DNA from: Prorocentrum cordatum
Taxonomy: Eukaryota > Sar > Dinophyceae > Prorocentrales > Prorocentraceae
Reading direction: 5' to 3'
Assembly (NCBI GenBank): GCA_963575745.1
Contig: CAUYUJ010015949.1
Coordinates: 769,510-833,509, forward strand
DNA: 64,000 nucleotides
The position numbers and the translations under genes are program-made. Position 1 is the stretch's first letter; each line of letters opens with the position of its first letter. Of the stretch, positions 38,461-49,990 are shown piece after piece. The notes beneath the pieces are model-generated. The model saw only the letters and a list, made by a program, of their open reading frames with translations, was not told the origin of the DNA and did no database searches.

Positions 38461-39827
38461 GCCAGCGCCCTGTTTCAGATGTCGTCGCTCTCACGTTCCC
38501 ACTGTTCTGTCGGCTCGATCGCGCCTATCGCCTTTAGCATGTTTGAAGCCCATAACACTACGTAGTACTGCCATTCATTTATGTGTTCCAGCATTGCCAC
38601 ATCTGTTTCCAGCGGCTCACATTGCTCCATTCGCACAATCCCGTTACCTTCCATCGATCGATCTTTGTTGTGTGTTCCTGCCTCGTTTTTGGGTTACCGC
38701 CATGCCTGCGCTGGGGCAGACTTTTCCCCTGCCTCGCCGCCGACGCAGAACTGTTCGGTCTGGACGTGCGCGCCTCCGAGGATGTCGTGCACCCTGCAAG
38801 GCGGCTTCCCTGCGGGCGCCCGAGGGCACGACTCCCTGCGCAGCCCGAGGGTACCTGGCGGCGCATCCGGCGGCGTACCCGTCGAGCTCCGCCGCTCGGG
38901 GGCGGCTAAGAAGTCGGGCATAGCCAGGACCCCGGGTAAGGAGACCCGGTTAGCAGTAGGGCCCCGGAGCCCCTGAATTGGCCAGAATCACTAAACCAGG
39001 TTTGCCGTAGCCGGTGTTTTTTCGGGTGACGGCAGAGCCGGTTAGTGGAATGGGGCGGGGGGGGGGGGTCGGCGTCCCCCAAGTACACATATCACTAAAC
39101 CAGGTCCCACTGAACCCAGTCCTGCCAACGCCCGAAGAAGGGCCGCTCAAGGGCGGCTGAGGAGGGGGTGATGACGAGCGGGGGGCGAATGTCGTGGCTC
39201 GAGGGACGAAGCACGGGGGCCACGGCCGAGACGTCGCGGAATCTCGTCGATGCCGATCTCGGTTATGGTCCGTGTCAGCCGCCGCCGAGATTGCGAGGAG
39301 TATCCACGATTTGACGTTGACCCCAAGGTCGAAGTTGACCACGATCGACACGACGTTTCCCCGTTCAGTCTTGGTCACCGGCCCCGTTTCCTTCCCCTCC
39401 AATGGCGGGGGCCAGGGGGGAACATCCCGTGATATCTCCCAGACCTCATGGCTCCCTCTTCTTTCGGTGCAGTCAATGCGCATAGTTAGGACACGCGCCT
39501 TCATCTAGAGTGCCCGTTTGTCCTTGCCTCTGCGGCCCGTTGCTTGCCGTTTTCATTGGTCGCCCGCCGCCCAACAAATCCCGATTTCGGCATCCAAAGG
39601 TGTTGTGTCCTTACCACCAGTCCTTGATACACGTTCTGACTATATCCCATGATGTCTCCCAGACCTCATGGCCCCCTCTTCTTCTTTCGGCACGTCTCAT
39701 GGACTCCCGCCCGGGCCGCTCAGGTGCCTCGGGCCACGGTGTTCGCGAACCCGCCTTTTGGTCGGTCGGAGGGGGGGATTTGAGGTTTTCGCAAGTTCTC
39801 ATGCAATGGGTACGCTCACCAAGAAAC
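38461..39827. other. No recognised gene
   Basis: Mixed sequence with short frames on both strands. GTGATATCTCCCAGACCTCA near 39429 and CATGATGTCTCCCAGACCTC near 39649 are a repeated motif about 220 bases apart. Confidence 0.45.
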
Positions 39828-40008
39828 CAGATGAGCGACGAAAAAAGGCGGTCGTCTGCGCCGACATTCGCGCGTGAGCTGCCCGCGTCAGATCGCGCGC
39901 AAGCACCCTCGTCTTCAATGTGGCGTGGCGCGCAGGCGGCCCGCGCAAGCCGCCGCGTAAGGTCGCTGCGTCATCTCGCGTAAGACCTGTTTTTGATCGT
40001 CGTTCAGA
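39828..40008. mobile_element. Dispersed element K, copy 2
   Basis: CAGATGAGCGACGAAAAAAG ... TTTTTGATCGTCGTTCAG; aligns with 6211-6394. Confidence 0.75.
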
Positions 40009-40959
40009 TGCTTTTCGACAGGGTGGCTCGGGCTTCCTCATTTCCAGCGATGCGCGCTGACTTCTCCCGATCGTAAAACGATGCGCCGAGGGTACCTGGG
40101 GTTTCTTGGCCCCCCTCCCCTCGGACCAGACGAAAGCGCGGGATAGGGACAGGGGGGTTACGAAGCCTGCTGCATGTAGCTGGTTTCGGCTCCGCCGCCA
40201 GGCGCGTTCTTCGATGCAGGGGCGCCTCCTGGCGCCGGGAGGCGCCAAGCCACGCGAGCTGATTATTTGCCCTACCCTTTGCTGTCCTACAGTCGAGGTA
40301 CTACCAGAAGGAACGCCAAAGAAGAAACAAAGGGGCTTCTCTGGCCACGGTGGGCCTAGGCCACACACACAAATCCCCGACATAAATCTAAGAAACGACC
40401 CAAATCCCCGAGCCCCTTCCGAACCCAAAGCGGTTCTCATTTCAGCGTCTTGGTTGTACCCTTTCGTTCCCCCCCATCCCCCTTCCCCCTCCCCCCGGCT
40501 CCTCTTGTGGCCGGCACCGGCGCGCCTCGCGTGACGCCCGTGCTGGCCTGCGCGGGTCGTTCCCGCGGCCCTGCCGGGGCCATCTCTGGCCTGGCCCGGG
40601 CACCTGACAGGGGCAACGCCAGGGGGGGATAGGCTCAGGGGAGGCAAAGGGGTTTGAGGTCTTCGGACGTTTTCGTCGGCTCCTAGTCGTTCTCCAGCCT
40701 GGGGATGCGCTTCAGCAGCTGCGCCTCGCCGAGGGCGTTCTGGGGCTGCCCAGATCGTCCCGAACAGCCGCAGGAGGCCCGAATTGTGGCCCGAAAATTG
40801 GGACCAGGCAACGCTGGGGAAGGATAGCTCAGGGGGAACGCATCGACCCCCCATCGCACGGTGTCGGCCACGCGCAGAGGGGCGGGGGGAGGGGAGAAGG
40901 CTTCTCCGAAGTGCCCCTGTTCCCTGGAGGGCACGTGCCGTATCTTGGATTTCTTCTTT
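40009..40959. other. No recognised gene
   Basis: Short frames only. The block CGCATCGACCCCCCATCGCA near 40840 resembles 37169-37190. Confidence 0.4.
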
Positions 40960-41078
40960 GCATCGCTCGGACGTGTGGATTTGTGCGAGGGCCACCGAGG
41001 CGCATCCTGGATCATTCCGCAAAGCACGCAACGCAAGATGCCAAAAAATGCACGGGTGGGGAGCGTCCGAGCGATGGC
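40960..41078. mobile_element. MITE-like family B, copy 2
   Basis: GCATCGCTCGGACGTGTGGA ... AGCGTCCGAGCGATGGC. Confidence 0.8.
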
Positions 41079-41164
41079 AAGTCTTGGGCCGGAGGCTGCG
41101 ACGCACGGCCACAGTGCGCGGCCGTCTTGAGAGAGCTTCTGGAATCTCGGGCGATCGCAAGCAT

Positions 41165-41320
41165 GGATTCAGGGGGCGGAGGAGGAGGAGGAGGAGGAGG
41201 AGGAGGAGGTGGAGGCGGAGGAGGAGGAGGAGGAGAAGGAGGAGCAGGGGGAGGAGGAGGAGGAGGAGGAGGAGGAGGAGGAGGAGGAGGAGGAGGAGGA
41301 GGAGGAGCAGGGGGAGGATC
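41165..41320. repeat. GGA tract flanked by a direct repeat
   Basis: The GGA tract is bracketed by GCGATCGCAAGCATGGATT (41150) and GCGATCGCAAACATGGATT (41323). Confidence 0.88.
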
Positions 41321-41530
41321 AGGCGATCGCAAACATGGATTGAGGTGGCGTGGATTAGCGACGGGTCCCGTTTCCATGGGAAATCGCGGATCTCCGCCGC
41401 CGAGCGAGGCGGCACCCGCAGCATTTTGGGGACGGCACCTCCCCCGATCCGTGGATCTGGCGACCGCGCGCCAGATCCGTGGATCGCCAATCCATGTTTG
41501 CGCGCCCCCGAGAATTGTGCCAGGCCCGAT

Positions 41531-41690
41531 GAGAAACAAGCGACATAAGCATGAGTTTCTCTAAGATCCGTGCGGAAGTCCTGGATGGGCGTCGGCTCCC
41601 TCTGGCGGCGCCTCCGGCGCCGCCCCCATGGCGTGCTCCACGCGCCAGGGAGGGGGGTCCAGCGCAGATCCGAGAAATCCGCGCAGCATG
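41531..41690. mobile_element. Introner family C copy with no recognised host gene
   Basis: GAGAAACAAGCGACATAAGC, TAAGATCCGTGCGGAAGTCC, core CTGGCGGCGCCTCCGGCGCC, right arm GCAGATCCGAGAAATCCGCG; truncated at the right end. Confidence 0.72.
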
Positions 41691-41931
41691 AGGAAAGGAT
41701 GAACCAGCATGAGGAAAAGGATGAAGGGGAGGCAGAGGAGGAGGAGAGAGAGGAGGACGACGACCACGACGAAGGGAAGGAGGACGAGGAGGAGAGGGAG
41801 TAGCTTTAGAAGCAGGAGCTGGAGGCGGATAATCTCTCCATTTGTTTCTGTGTCTAATTATGCTGCTCTTTGTATCTCTCTCCCTGCATCTCTCTACGTA
41901 AATGTGCGTTTGTACAGACGTGAAAGTGTGA

Positions 41932-42294
41932 TTGTTGCTTCTGCGACTTGTCGCTGTATTCCCGAAGGCGAACACTCAGGTCACCAACGAAGACATCATG
42001 CACGCACTGATGCTCGGAGACACCGATCCAGGCTCTTTCCGCACTGTCCTATCCGCCGGCGCTTTCCGCTTTTTCGGCATGCGCACGTCTACGCACAGAC
42101 TCCTGCATGTACCCTGCGACAGCTGCGTGGGCCTGTGCACGAAGGAGTGGGGAACTGCGCATCGAGCCCCCGAGCTGCGCGACGCCAGGGTGTTGAACCG
42201 AAGAAGAACCGGCGGCGAGCGAGGGGGGGAAGTGAGAAGGAGAAGGCCTTCTCAGAAGGTGGCGGAACTTCTCAGAAGCCCTCGCGCCTTCTGA
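41932..42294 (+). CDS. Unassigned open frame, possible exon
   Basis: The stretch KANTQVTNEDIMHALMLGDT, DPGSFRTVLSAGAFRFFGMR and VPCDSCVGLCTKEW has natural-looking composition and follows an AG-ended tract. No family recognised; the last third is low complexity. Confidence 0.28.
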   Translation: MLLLRLVAVFPKANTQVTNEDIMHALMLGDTDPGSFRTVLSAGAFRFFGMRTSTHRLLHVPCDSCVGLCTKEWGTAHRAPELRDARVLNRRRTGGERGGEVRRRRPSQKVAELLRSPRAF

Positions 42295-42827
42295 TGAGAA
42301 GTGCTCTGTGTCTCCGAGGAAGGCTTAGGCAATTTCGCAGAAGGCCCGGGGACTTACGAGCCGTCTGAGAAGGTTCGCCCCTCTTCGTTTTCTCCCTTGC
42401 TCGCCGCCGGGAGAGGAAGAGGAAGAATAAGAAGAAGAGGAATAATAACAAGAATATTAAGAGGAAGAAGAAGAAGAAGAGGAAGAATAATAAGAAGAAA
42501 AAGACGAAGACGACGTGAGTCCAGCAGGCAGACAAGAGCCATTTGGGGGCATGGCAGCGAGCGGTGGGTGATCGGCGGCACCTCGCCCGCCAAGAGGCCC
42601 TCGCGCGTTCACGGTGTCACGGCCGGCAGCACTGCATGAACTGGGCAGGACGGAGGAAAGGACGAGGAGGAGGAGTACAATCGGACTCGATTGGACAGGA
42701 CACGCGAGAGGACACAAGACTCTTCCGAGGGCCACATTGCCACAGGAATGTAGGAAGCATGGGTCGCGAGACACAGGACACAAGGGTACCCTTGATTTGA
42801 CAGGGTCGACCTACTAATCTGGGCCGA

Positions 42828-42928
42828 CTGTAGGAGGAGGAGGAGGAGGAGGAGGAGGAGGAGGAGGAGGAGGAAGGAGGCCGCGTTCGACGAACCCTCA
42901 GGACATCAGGAGCCAGGCACCAGGAACC

Positions 42929-42959
<31 letters not shown>

Positions 42960-43035
42960 GGAGGAGGAGGAGGAGGAGGAGGAGGAGGAGGAGGAGGCGG
43001 AGCGGGAGGGGGGGAGGGGGGGAGGGAGGAGGAGC
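42828..43035. repeat. GGA tracts
   Basis: Two AGG blocks separated by CATCAGGAGCCAGGCACCAG-type sequence. Confidence 0.9.
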
Positions 43036-43479
43036 GGAATAAGGCGAAACCAGCATTGGCATGCGAGTGTGCTGGTGCGGCCCCCTGTCAGTTTCGAAAA
43101 TCGGCGTGCTTTTCGCCAGATACATTCGCTTAGTTTCGAACGGTTATGTGAGCGCTTGTTTTACTCATTATTTTGCCGATCGGCGCGGGCCCTCGCACCC
43201 CCCCTCCCCCACCCAACCGTGGAGTAGATCTTGCGAGCAGGTGGAGTCTCCCACATAGGACTCACGGTTCTAAACAGTCGCACAGCCAGACCCCGCCCCT
43301 TCCCCCCCTTTTTCAGTCCAATGTCGAAACGCCGATTAAAAAAAACGTTCATTATAAATGATTCTGCCTTGGTGCACTCGGAATGCGGTGCCGCGCGCAC
43401 CCGTGGATTGCCTCAGCAGCTTTCGCTAGGGGGCGTTCTGCGAAAGGGGGTTCTTGTCAATCTTCGAAGGGTCGAGGCT

Positions 43480-43550
43480 CGATGCTCCAGGATCAAGGGT
43501 CGAGGTTCGAGGCTCGAGGCTCGAGGCTCGAGGACCTCGATCTCGGATCC
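43480..43550. repeat. Short TCGAGGC/TCGAGGT tandem repeat
   Basis: About eight 7-base TCGAGG(C/T) units, some diverged. Confidence 0.75.
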
Positions 43551-43766
43551 TCGAACCACCGCCCAACCGCAGCCCCCCGACGTCGTGATCTGCTCAAAAC
43601 TCGGATCCCGGGAGCAGCTGCTCTTCCAGAGTCGTTCCTCGACGGCCAAAGGGCCCAGAAGGGCATCCAGAGGCAGAAAATTGCGAAAGAGGCGCCGCCG
43701 TGTGTTTTGGCGACGCGACGAGGTCTGAGACGACGGCCCCACCCAGCGCCCTCCGCCACTGCCCGC

Positions 43767-43837
43767 CGCCAGGGATGTCGTCGTCGTCGTCGTCGTCACC
43801 GTCGTCGTCCTCGTCCTCGTCGTCGTCGTAGTCACCG

Positions 43838-43893
<56 letters not shown>

Positions 43894-43985
43894 CTCCTCG
43901 TCCTCCTCGTCGTCGTCGTCGTCACCGTCGTCACCGTCGTCACCGTCGTCACCGTCGTCGAGGTCGTCGCCGTCGGCGTCGGCGC
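43767..43985. repeat. GTC trinucleotide tract
   Basis: GTC/GTCACC repeat of about 220 bases, giving poly-Asp/Val/Thr frames. Confidence 0.93.
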
Positions 43986-44149
43986 CGTCGCCGACGGCGC
44001 CTGCCGGCACCAGGCTCCCCGCCGGCCCGCGGGGCGCCGCCCGCCGCCGCGGAGGGGCCCGCGGCGGGGCCCGGCGGCGCGGACGAGCGGCGCCCGGAGG
44101 CCGGCGAGGAGCGCCGCGGGCCCGCGGAGGCGCCGCCGCGCGTGGGACG

Positions 44150-44290
44150 CTGCACGCGCACGCGCGCGCGACGCTGCACCAAATCCCTTCTTTTAATCCG
44201 CGCGTCGCAGCGTCGCGCGCACGCGCGCGCGACGCTGCGACGCGCGGACGCTGCACGCGCCCGCGCGCGCGCACGCGCGTGCAGTGGGCA
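44150..44290. repeat. Alternating purine-pyrimidine CG/CA palindromes
   Basis: Several CGCGCACGCGCGCGCGACGC segments, in part inverted around an AT core (CCCTTCTTTTAATC). Similar blocks occur at 44640-44690. Z-DNA or cruciform potential. Confidence 0.6.
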
Positions 44291-44941
44291 CTCCCGAATC
44301 CCGTCTATTCATCGACCCCCCCCCCCCTAAAAAACCGGACCCCCCTCCCAATGCGACCTGATGTTCCGGACCCCCCTCTTCGACGGGGCGGCTTGGTAAA
44401 CGGGACCCCCTAAGCTCCAATCCAAAGAAAGCGCCCTAATAGACCGGACCCTCTTTGTGGTTTCCACGAAATGTTCTCAGGACATTTCTGGCCGAGACTC
44501 TGTCTTGTTTTAACACGTCGGGTGAATGTTATAAGAACATGGTTTTTGTTCTTGGAGCATTTTCGGGTTCTAAGAGCATGTCGTGGTAGGCATAGAGGCT
44601 TATAGGAATGCCGGGACGGTCGGTCCCTGCTCAATGCATGCGCACGCGCGCGCGACTCTGCACCGGGGGCGCGCGCACGCGCGCGCAGTGGGTGCGCTTT
44701 CGATGCTCGAGGTGTTTCATGGGTTTTTCGAGGCTTGCCCCGCCTCGGGATGCCTTGCAGCAGCTGCGCCTGGCCGAGGGCATTCCGGGGGTGCCCCGAT
44801 CGTCACAACAAAAGGCCGCTGGATACCCGAGGTATGGCCGAGACCATTTGGATCACCGACAGGGTTGCTAGAGGGATAAGGGGGCCTCTAAGTTGATGCA
44901 AAGGTGGGCGATATCTGGCCTGACCTAGCTTATGTCAGGAG

Positions 44942-45094
44942 GGAAAAAGCACCCAGACACAATCAATCGTCGATCCCCCGGAAAATATAGGAAAATATGG
45001 GAAATGGGGAGGAGGACAAAAGCCCAGAAAATATAGGAAAACATGGGGGATCCTCTTATGTGTGTGTATTTGTGTGTGTGTGTGTCCCAGGGCC
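44942..45094. mobile_element. Dispersed repeat family A, copy 2
   Basis: ACCCAGACACAATCAATCGT, GATCCCCCGGAAAATATAGG ... TGTGTGTATTTGTGTGTGTG + TGTGTCCCAGGGCC. Confidence 0.75.
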
Positions 45095-46149
45095 CCTTCA
45101 TCATGAGTGGACTGCAAGTGCCGTAAGCAGCTCACGGTGGGCAAAGGTCTGGGGCAAGTGGATGCGGGCCCACGTAGCAGAGTCGCCCACCCCCTTCGAG
45201 CCACACAGGGCACTCGTAGCCCACGGAGGGCCCAATCAGCCACTTGGGGCACCTGGAGGGCGCCCGGCTTTCTCCGTCTGACCCCCCCCCCGTGGAGTCA
45301 CGCCACGGAGCTGCTTGGGGCGGAGTCTGCTGGCAGTCGCCGCCCCCTGTCGCGGCGACGGAAAGCATGGCCTCTGCTCTGTTGGGGCCTCCTTCGGGGT
45401 CCTCTCGGGGCCCCCACTGCGGCGTCGTCTGGGCTTTTTGTGGCGGCCTCGAGAGCAGGCTGGGCCGACTTGGGGCCTTGGCATCGCTCGGACGTGTGCA
45501 TTCTTCCTCCGGCGAGGACCATCGAGGAGCATCCTTGATCACTTCGCGAAAAAACCACGCACGATACCGAAAAAAACACAGGAAATGGACGTCCAAGCGA
45601 TGGCCAGGGGCCCTCTTGGGCAGACTCGGGCCTCTGGAACAATCTTCGAGCTCCCTGGAACGCCTCGGGGGGGCCCCTTTGGCCGCCTCCGCGGCCTCCT
45701 GGGGGCCCTTTTGGGGCAGCGCTGGCGCCTCGTGGGGGGGGGCCACGGGGGCTGCCTTGGAGCCTCCTGGTGGGCCTCTTGGACCGTCTCGGTGCAGTCC
45801 CCGGGGCCGCTGGGGCAGTGCTGGGGGCCCTGGAGCTCGAAAGCGCGAGTACCTCCAAAGCCTTCGACCAATCCCCTGAGACGTACCCAACCCCTGCTCC
45901 ACGCGACGCGAGTATTCGCACGAACTCTCCATGCGAAAGAACACATCGCCAGATATGCTGCCCTCATCTTCGCCGTGCGACCCAGGAGCCCTTGGGAGCC
46001 TCTAGGGCCGTTTGGGGTCCCTCTGCAGGCCAGTGGGGCCCAGAGTCCATGTCAATCCGCCAGGGTGAAATGTCGATTCAGTTGTTTATACATATCTCTG
46101 TGTACACACACATACATGTGATAGAGCGCGTTCTGCGAAGGCTGGGAAG
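45095..46149. other. No recognised gene apart from a family B element
   Basis: 45610-45830 is rich in CCTCTTGG/CCTCCTGG motifs resembling repeat H. The remaining frames are unassigned. Confidence 0.4.
45481..45605. mobile_element. MITE-like family B, copy 3
   Basis: GCATCGCTCGGACGTGTGCA ... GGACGTCCAAGCGATGGC. Confidence 0.8.
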
Positions 46150-46400
46150 GGGTTGGCTTTCGCCCGGGTTGGCTTTCGCCCGGGGGTTGGCTTTCGCCCG
46201 GGTTGGCTTTCGCCCGGTTGGTTTTCGCCCGGGGTGGCTTTCGCCCAGGTTGGCTTTCCCCCAATTGGCTTTCGCCCGGTTGGCTTTCGCCCGGGTTGGC
46301 TTTCGCCCGGTTGGTTTTCGCCCGGGTTGGCTTTCGCCCGGTTGGCTTTCGCCCAGGTTGGCTTTCGCCCGGGCTCGTTTTCGCCTGGGTTCAGCTTCGC
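46150..46400. repeat. GGCTTTCGCCCGGGTT minisatellite, plus orientation
   Basis: About 17 units of 13-17 bases (GGCTTTCGCCCGG + GTT or TT). Confidence 0.93.
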
Positions 46401-46469
46401 CCTCCTCTTCCTCTTCTCCTCTTCCCTCTCCTGCTCTTTCATGCTGCTGCTGCTGCTCCTCTTACCGAA

Positions 46470-47835
46470 CCCGACCCGACCCGACCCGCCTGTTAGGGTC
46501 CGCCCGACCCGACCCGACCCGCCCGTTAGGGTTCACGCGTGCTCACTCGAGCGCGCCACACACCTCAGCGCCCCGCCCGCCCGACCCGACCCGCCCGACA
46601 CTTTAGTGTCCCGCCCGCTTCACCCGACCCGCCCGTTAGGGTCTGCCCGACCCGACCCGACCCGCTTCGCCCGCCAGGGTCCGCCTGCCCCACCCGGCCC
46701 GCCCGTCAGGGTTCACGCGTGCTCACTCGAGCGCGCCTCCATCCACACTTTAGTGTCCCGCCTGCCCGACCCGACCTGCCCGTTAGGGTCCGCCCGGCCC
46801 GAACCCGCCCCGCCCGTTAGGGTCCGCCCGACCCGACCCGTCACTCGAGCGCGTCCCACACCTCAGTGCCCCGCCCTCCCGACCCGATCCGCCCGTTAGG
46901 GTCCGCCCGACCCGAACCCGCCCCGCCCGTCAGGGTCCGCCCGGCCCGACCCGACCCGCCCGTTAGGGTTTACGCGTGCTCACTCGAGCGCGCCCCACAC
47001 TTTAGTGTCCCGCCCGCCCGACCCGACCCGCCCGTTAGGGTCTGCCCGACCCGGGGATCCCGACTCCGCTTCGCCCGCCCAGGGTCGCCGACCCGACCCC
47101 GACCCGCCCTTCAGGGTTAGGTCAGGGTTCCGCGTGCTCACACACCTCTGTGTGCCGCCTGGCCGCCCGACCAACCCGCCCGTTAGGTTCCGGCCCGACC
47201 CGACCCGCCCGTTAGGGTCCACGCGTGCTCACTCGAGCGCGCCCCACAGTTTAGTGTCCCGCCCGCCCGACCCGACCCGCCCGAAAGGGTCTGCCCGACC
47301 CGACCCGACCCGCTTCGCCCGCCAGGGTCCGCCCGACCCGACCCGACCCGCCCGTCAGGGTATGTCAGGGTTCACGCGTGCTCACTACACCTCAGTGCCC
47401 CAGCCGCCCGACCCGACCCGCCCGTTAGGGTCCGCCCGACCCGAACCCGCCCGCCCGTCAGGGGGTCCGCCTGGCCGACCGAAACCCGCCCGTTAGGTTT
47501 TCACGCGTGCTCACTCGCTCGAGCGGCGCCCTCCCTCGCACACTTTAGTGTCCCGCCGCCCGACCCGACCCGCCCGTCAGGGTCAACCCGACCCGACCCG
47601 GACCCGCCCCGCCCGTTAGGGTCCGCCCGGCCCGACCCGACCCGCCCATTAGGGTTCACGCGTGCTCACTCGAGCGCGCCCCACACTTTAGTGTCCCGCC
47701 CGCCCGACCCGACCCGCCCGTTAGGGTCCGCCCGACTCGACCGCCGTTAGGGTTCACGCGTGTTCCCTCGAGCGCGCTCCCACCTTTAGTTTTGTTCCCG
47801 CCCGCCGACCCGACCCGCCCGCTAGGGTCCGCCCG
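46470..47835. repeat. CCGACCCGACCCGCCCGTTAGGG minisatellite with longer higher-order units
   Basis: Basic motif GACCCGACCCGCCC(G)TTAGGGTCC. On top of it, ACGCGTGCTCACTCGAGCGC followed by CACACTTTAGTGTCCCGCC recurs about nine times at 110-260 base spacing. Confidence 0.92.
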
Positions 47836-47924
47836 ACCGGGCGCGAACCCGCCCCGCCACGCCGCGACGGCGGGCGTCTGGCTTTTGCCCCTGAGCCTGC
47901 ACCCGCCTGCTCCCCGCCCGGCCC

Positions 47925-48235
47925 CGGCGAAAGCCACCGGCGGAAAGCCACCCCGGCGAAAGCAAACCTCCAGCGAAAGCCAACCCGGCGAAAACCAACC
48001 CCGGCGAAAGCCAACCCGGCGAAAGCCAACCCCGGCGAAAGCCAACCCGGCGAAAGCCAACCCCGGCGAAAGCCAACCCGGCGAAAGCCAGCCCCGGCGA
48101 AAGCCAACCCCCGGCGAAAGCCAACCCCGGCGAAAGCCAACCCCGGCGAAAGCCAACCCCGGCGAAACGAAGCCCGGCGAAACGAAGCCCGGCGAAACGA
48201 AGCCCGGCGAAAGCCAACCCTGGCGAAAGCCATCC
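47925..48235. repeat. AACC(C)CGGCGAAAGCC minisatellite, inverted copy
   Basis: Reverse complement of the 46150-46400 repeat type, about 20 units. The two arrays face each other across 1.5 kb. Confidence 0.93.
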
Positions 48236-48264
48236 GTGCCGGGTCGAACTGGGGAGGCAGGGAG

Positions 48265-48394
48265 AGGGGAGGTTCGAACCAGCCCCCCCCCCCCTTGAAT
48301 TGCAAGGAGGGGGGGGGGGTCGAACCGGGACGGGGGGGGGCCCTCCCTCTCCAGTGGCAGCCGACGACGGCGAGCGCCTGCGCTGGCGCCGTCG

Positions 48395-48426
<32 letters not shown>

Positions 48427-48720
48427 TCGAGCCTTAGTAGGATGATATTGAGGTTGGAAAGAGCGTGTTCTACCGCTGCTGGCGGAAAACCGGGGGGGGT
48501 CACTACCGGTTCGAACCCCTACCCCCCCCCCCCTCCGGAAAACCGAGGGGGGGTCACTACCGGTTCGAACCCCTCCCCCCCCCCCCCCCCCCCCCCCTGC
48601 TCATCATTTAAAGGGGGGGGTCACTTTTTTTTATCTACCGGTTCGACCCCTCCCCCCCCCCCCCCTCCCTTCCGGATCCGGAAAACCGGGGGGGTCACTA
48701 CCGGTTCGAACCCCCCCCCC
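48265..48720. repeat. GGTTCGAACC palindromes in G/C homopolymer runs
   Basis: The unit GGGTCACTACCGGTTCGAAC + CCC followed by a long C run occurs at least three times. One C run (48569-48597) is about 29 bases. Related inverted units lie at 49385-49465. Confidence 0.8.
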
Positions 48721-48727
48721 CTCGAAA

Positions 48728-49330
48728 AACGAGTGGGGGTGCGGACAGTGGTGGGGACGGTGTTGGTGGGGACAGTGGTGAGGGGATAGCGGGACAGTGG
48801 TGGGGACAGTGGGACAGTGGGACAGTGGTGGGGACGGTAGTGGTGGGGACAGTGGTTGGGACAATGGTGGGAACAGGGGGGGACAGTGGACAGTGGTGGT
48901 GACGGTGGTGGTGGGGACAGTGGTGTGGGGACAATGGGAATGAGGTGGAAACAGTGAGACAGTGGAGGGTACAATGGTGGTGGGGACAGTGGTGAAGGCG
49001 GTGGCGAGGACGGCGGTGGGACAATGGGACAGTGGTACAGTGGGGACTGTGGTGGGGACAGTGGGGACAGTGGTGGGAACAGTGGGACAGCTCAGTGGGA
49101 CAGCGGAGGAGTCAGTGGGACAGTGGGGACAGTGGGGATAGTCGGGCAGTGGTTGGGGCCGTGGTGGAGACAGTGGGGAGAGTGGAACCGTGGTGGGAAC
49201 AGTTCTGGGGACAGCGGGGACAGTGCGACAGTGGTGGGGCCACTGGTGGGGACAGTAGGGGCGGTGGTGGAACCAGTGGGGACAGCGGTGGTGAGGACAG
49301 TGGTGCTGGGAACACCAGTGGGGATGTGAT
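48728..49330. repeat. GTGGTGGGGACA minisatellite
   Basis: Degenerate repeat of GGGACAGTGGTGG and GGGACAGTGGGACAGTGG over about 600 bases. Confidence 0.9.
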
Positions 49331-49724
49331 GCGGACGGTGGTGGGGACCGGGAGTCGTTTGCTGGCGGTGAGTAGGGGGGGGGGGGGGGGGGGGGGGGTT
49401 CGACCGGTAGTGACCCCCCGGTTTTTAGGATCCGGAGGGGGCGGGGGGGAGGGGTTCGAACCGGTATCAGTGACCCCCCCCGGGGTTTCGAGAGGGGTGG
49501 GGGGTGGGGGTGGGGGGGAAGGGGTTAGGGGAGGGTGGGGTTTTGCCGGGGAGAGGGGTCGGCGGTGCGGGGGGGGAGGCGGGGAGGGAGGGGTTCCAAG
49601 CAGGGGGGGGGGGGGGGGATATTTTCGGAGGGTGGGGTGGGGGCGACCCCCGGGTTCTGGAGGAAAAAGTTGGCAATTTTCCACAGTAAAGCGGCGGTGG
49701 ATCACGCTCTCTCTGAGGTTGAAG

Positions 49725-49990
49725 AGCCCTCGTAGGATTCTATTAGAGCTGGATCAAGCCCCAGTAGGATTGATTCAATTAGAGCTGGACCGAGCTAAAG
49801 TAGGATTGCATTTGAGATGGATTGAGCCTGTGTAGGATTAAATTGGACTTGGATTCAGCTACATTGGGTTTCTGGCAGAACTGGATCGATCCCCACTAGG
49901 ATGCAATTAGTGCTGGAGCCAGCTGCAGTGGGCTTCTCATGGAGATGGATCGAGCCCGACTAGGATGCTATTGAAGTTAGGTCCAGAGCT
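49725..49990. repeat. About 33-base minisatellite, eight units
   Basis: Units start (G/C)TAGGATT and contain GAGCTGGATCGAGCC. Well diverged and AT-richer than the surroundings. Confidence 0.85.

Noticed and set aside
46470-47835. Telomeric repeat
   Set aside because: TTAGGG occurs only once per 20-60 bases within a larger GC-rich unit; no run of TTTAGGG or TTAGGG.
46150-48235. CRISPR array
   Set aside because: Repeats are contiguous without unique spacers of constant length, and the host is a eukaryote.
48265-49470. tRNA genes suggested by GGTTCGAACC
   Set aside because: No acceptor, D or anticodon stems around the motif, and it lies within homopolymers.
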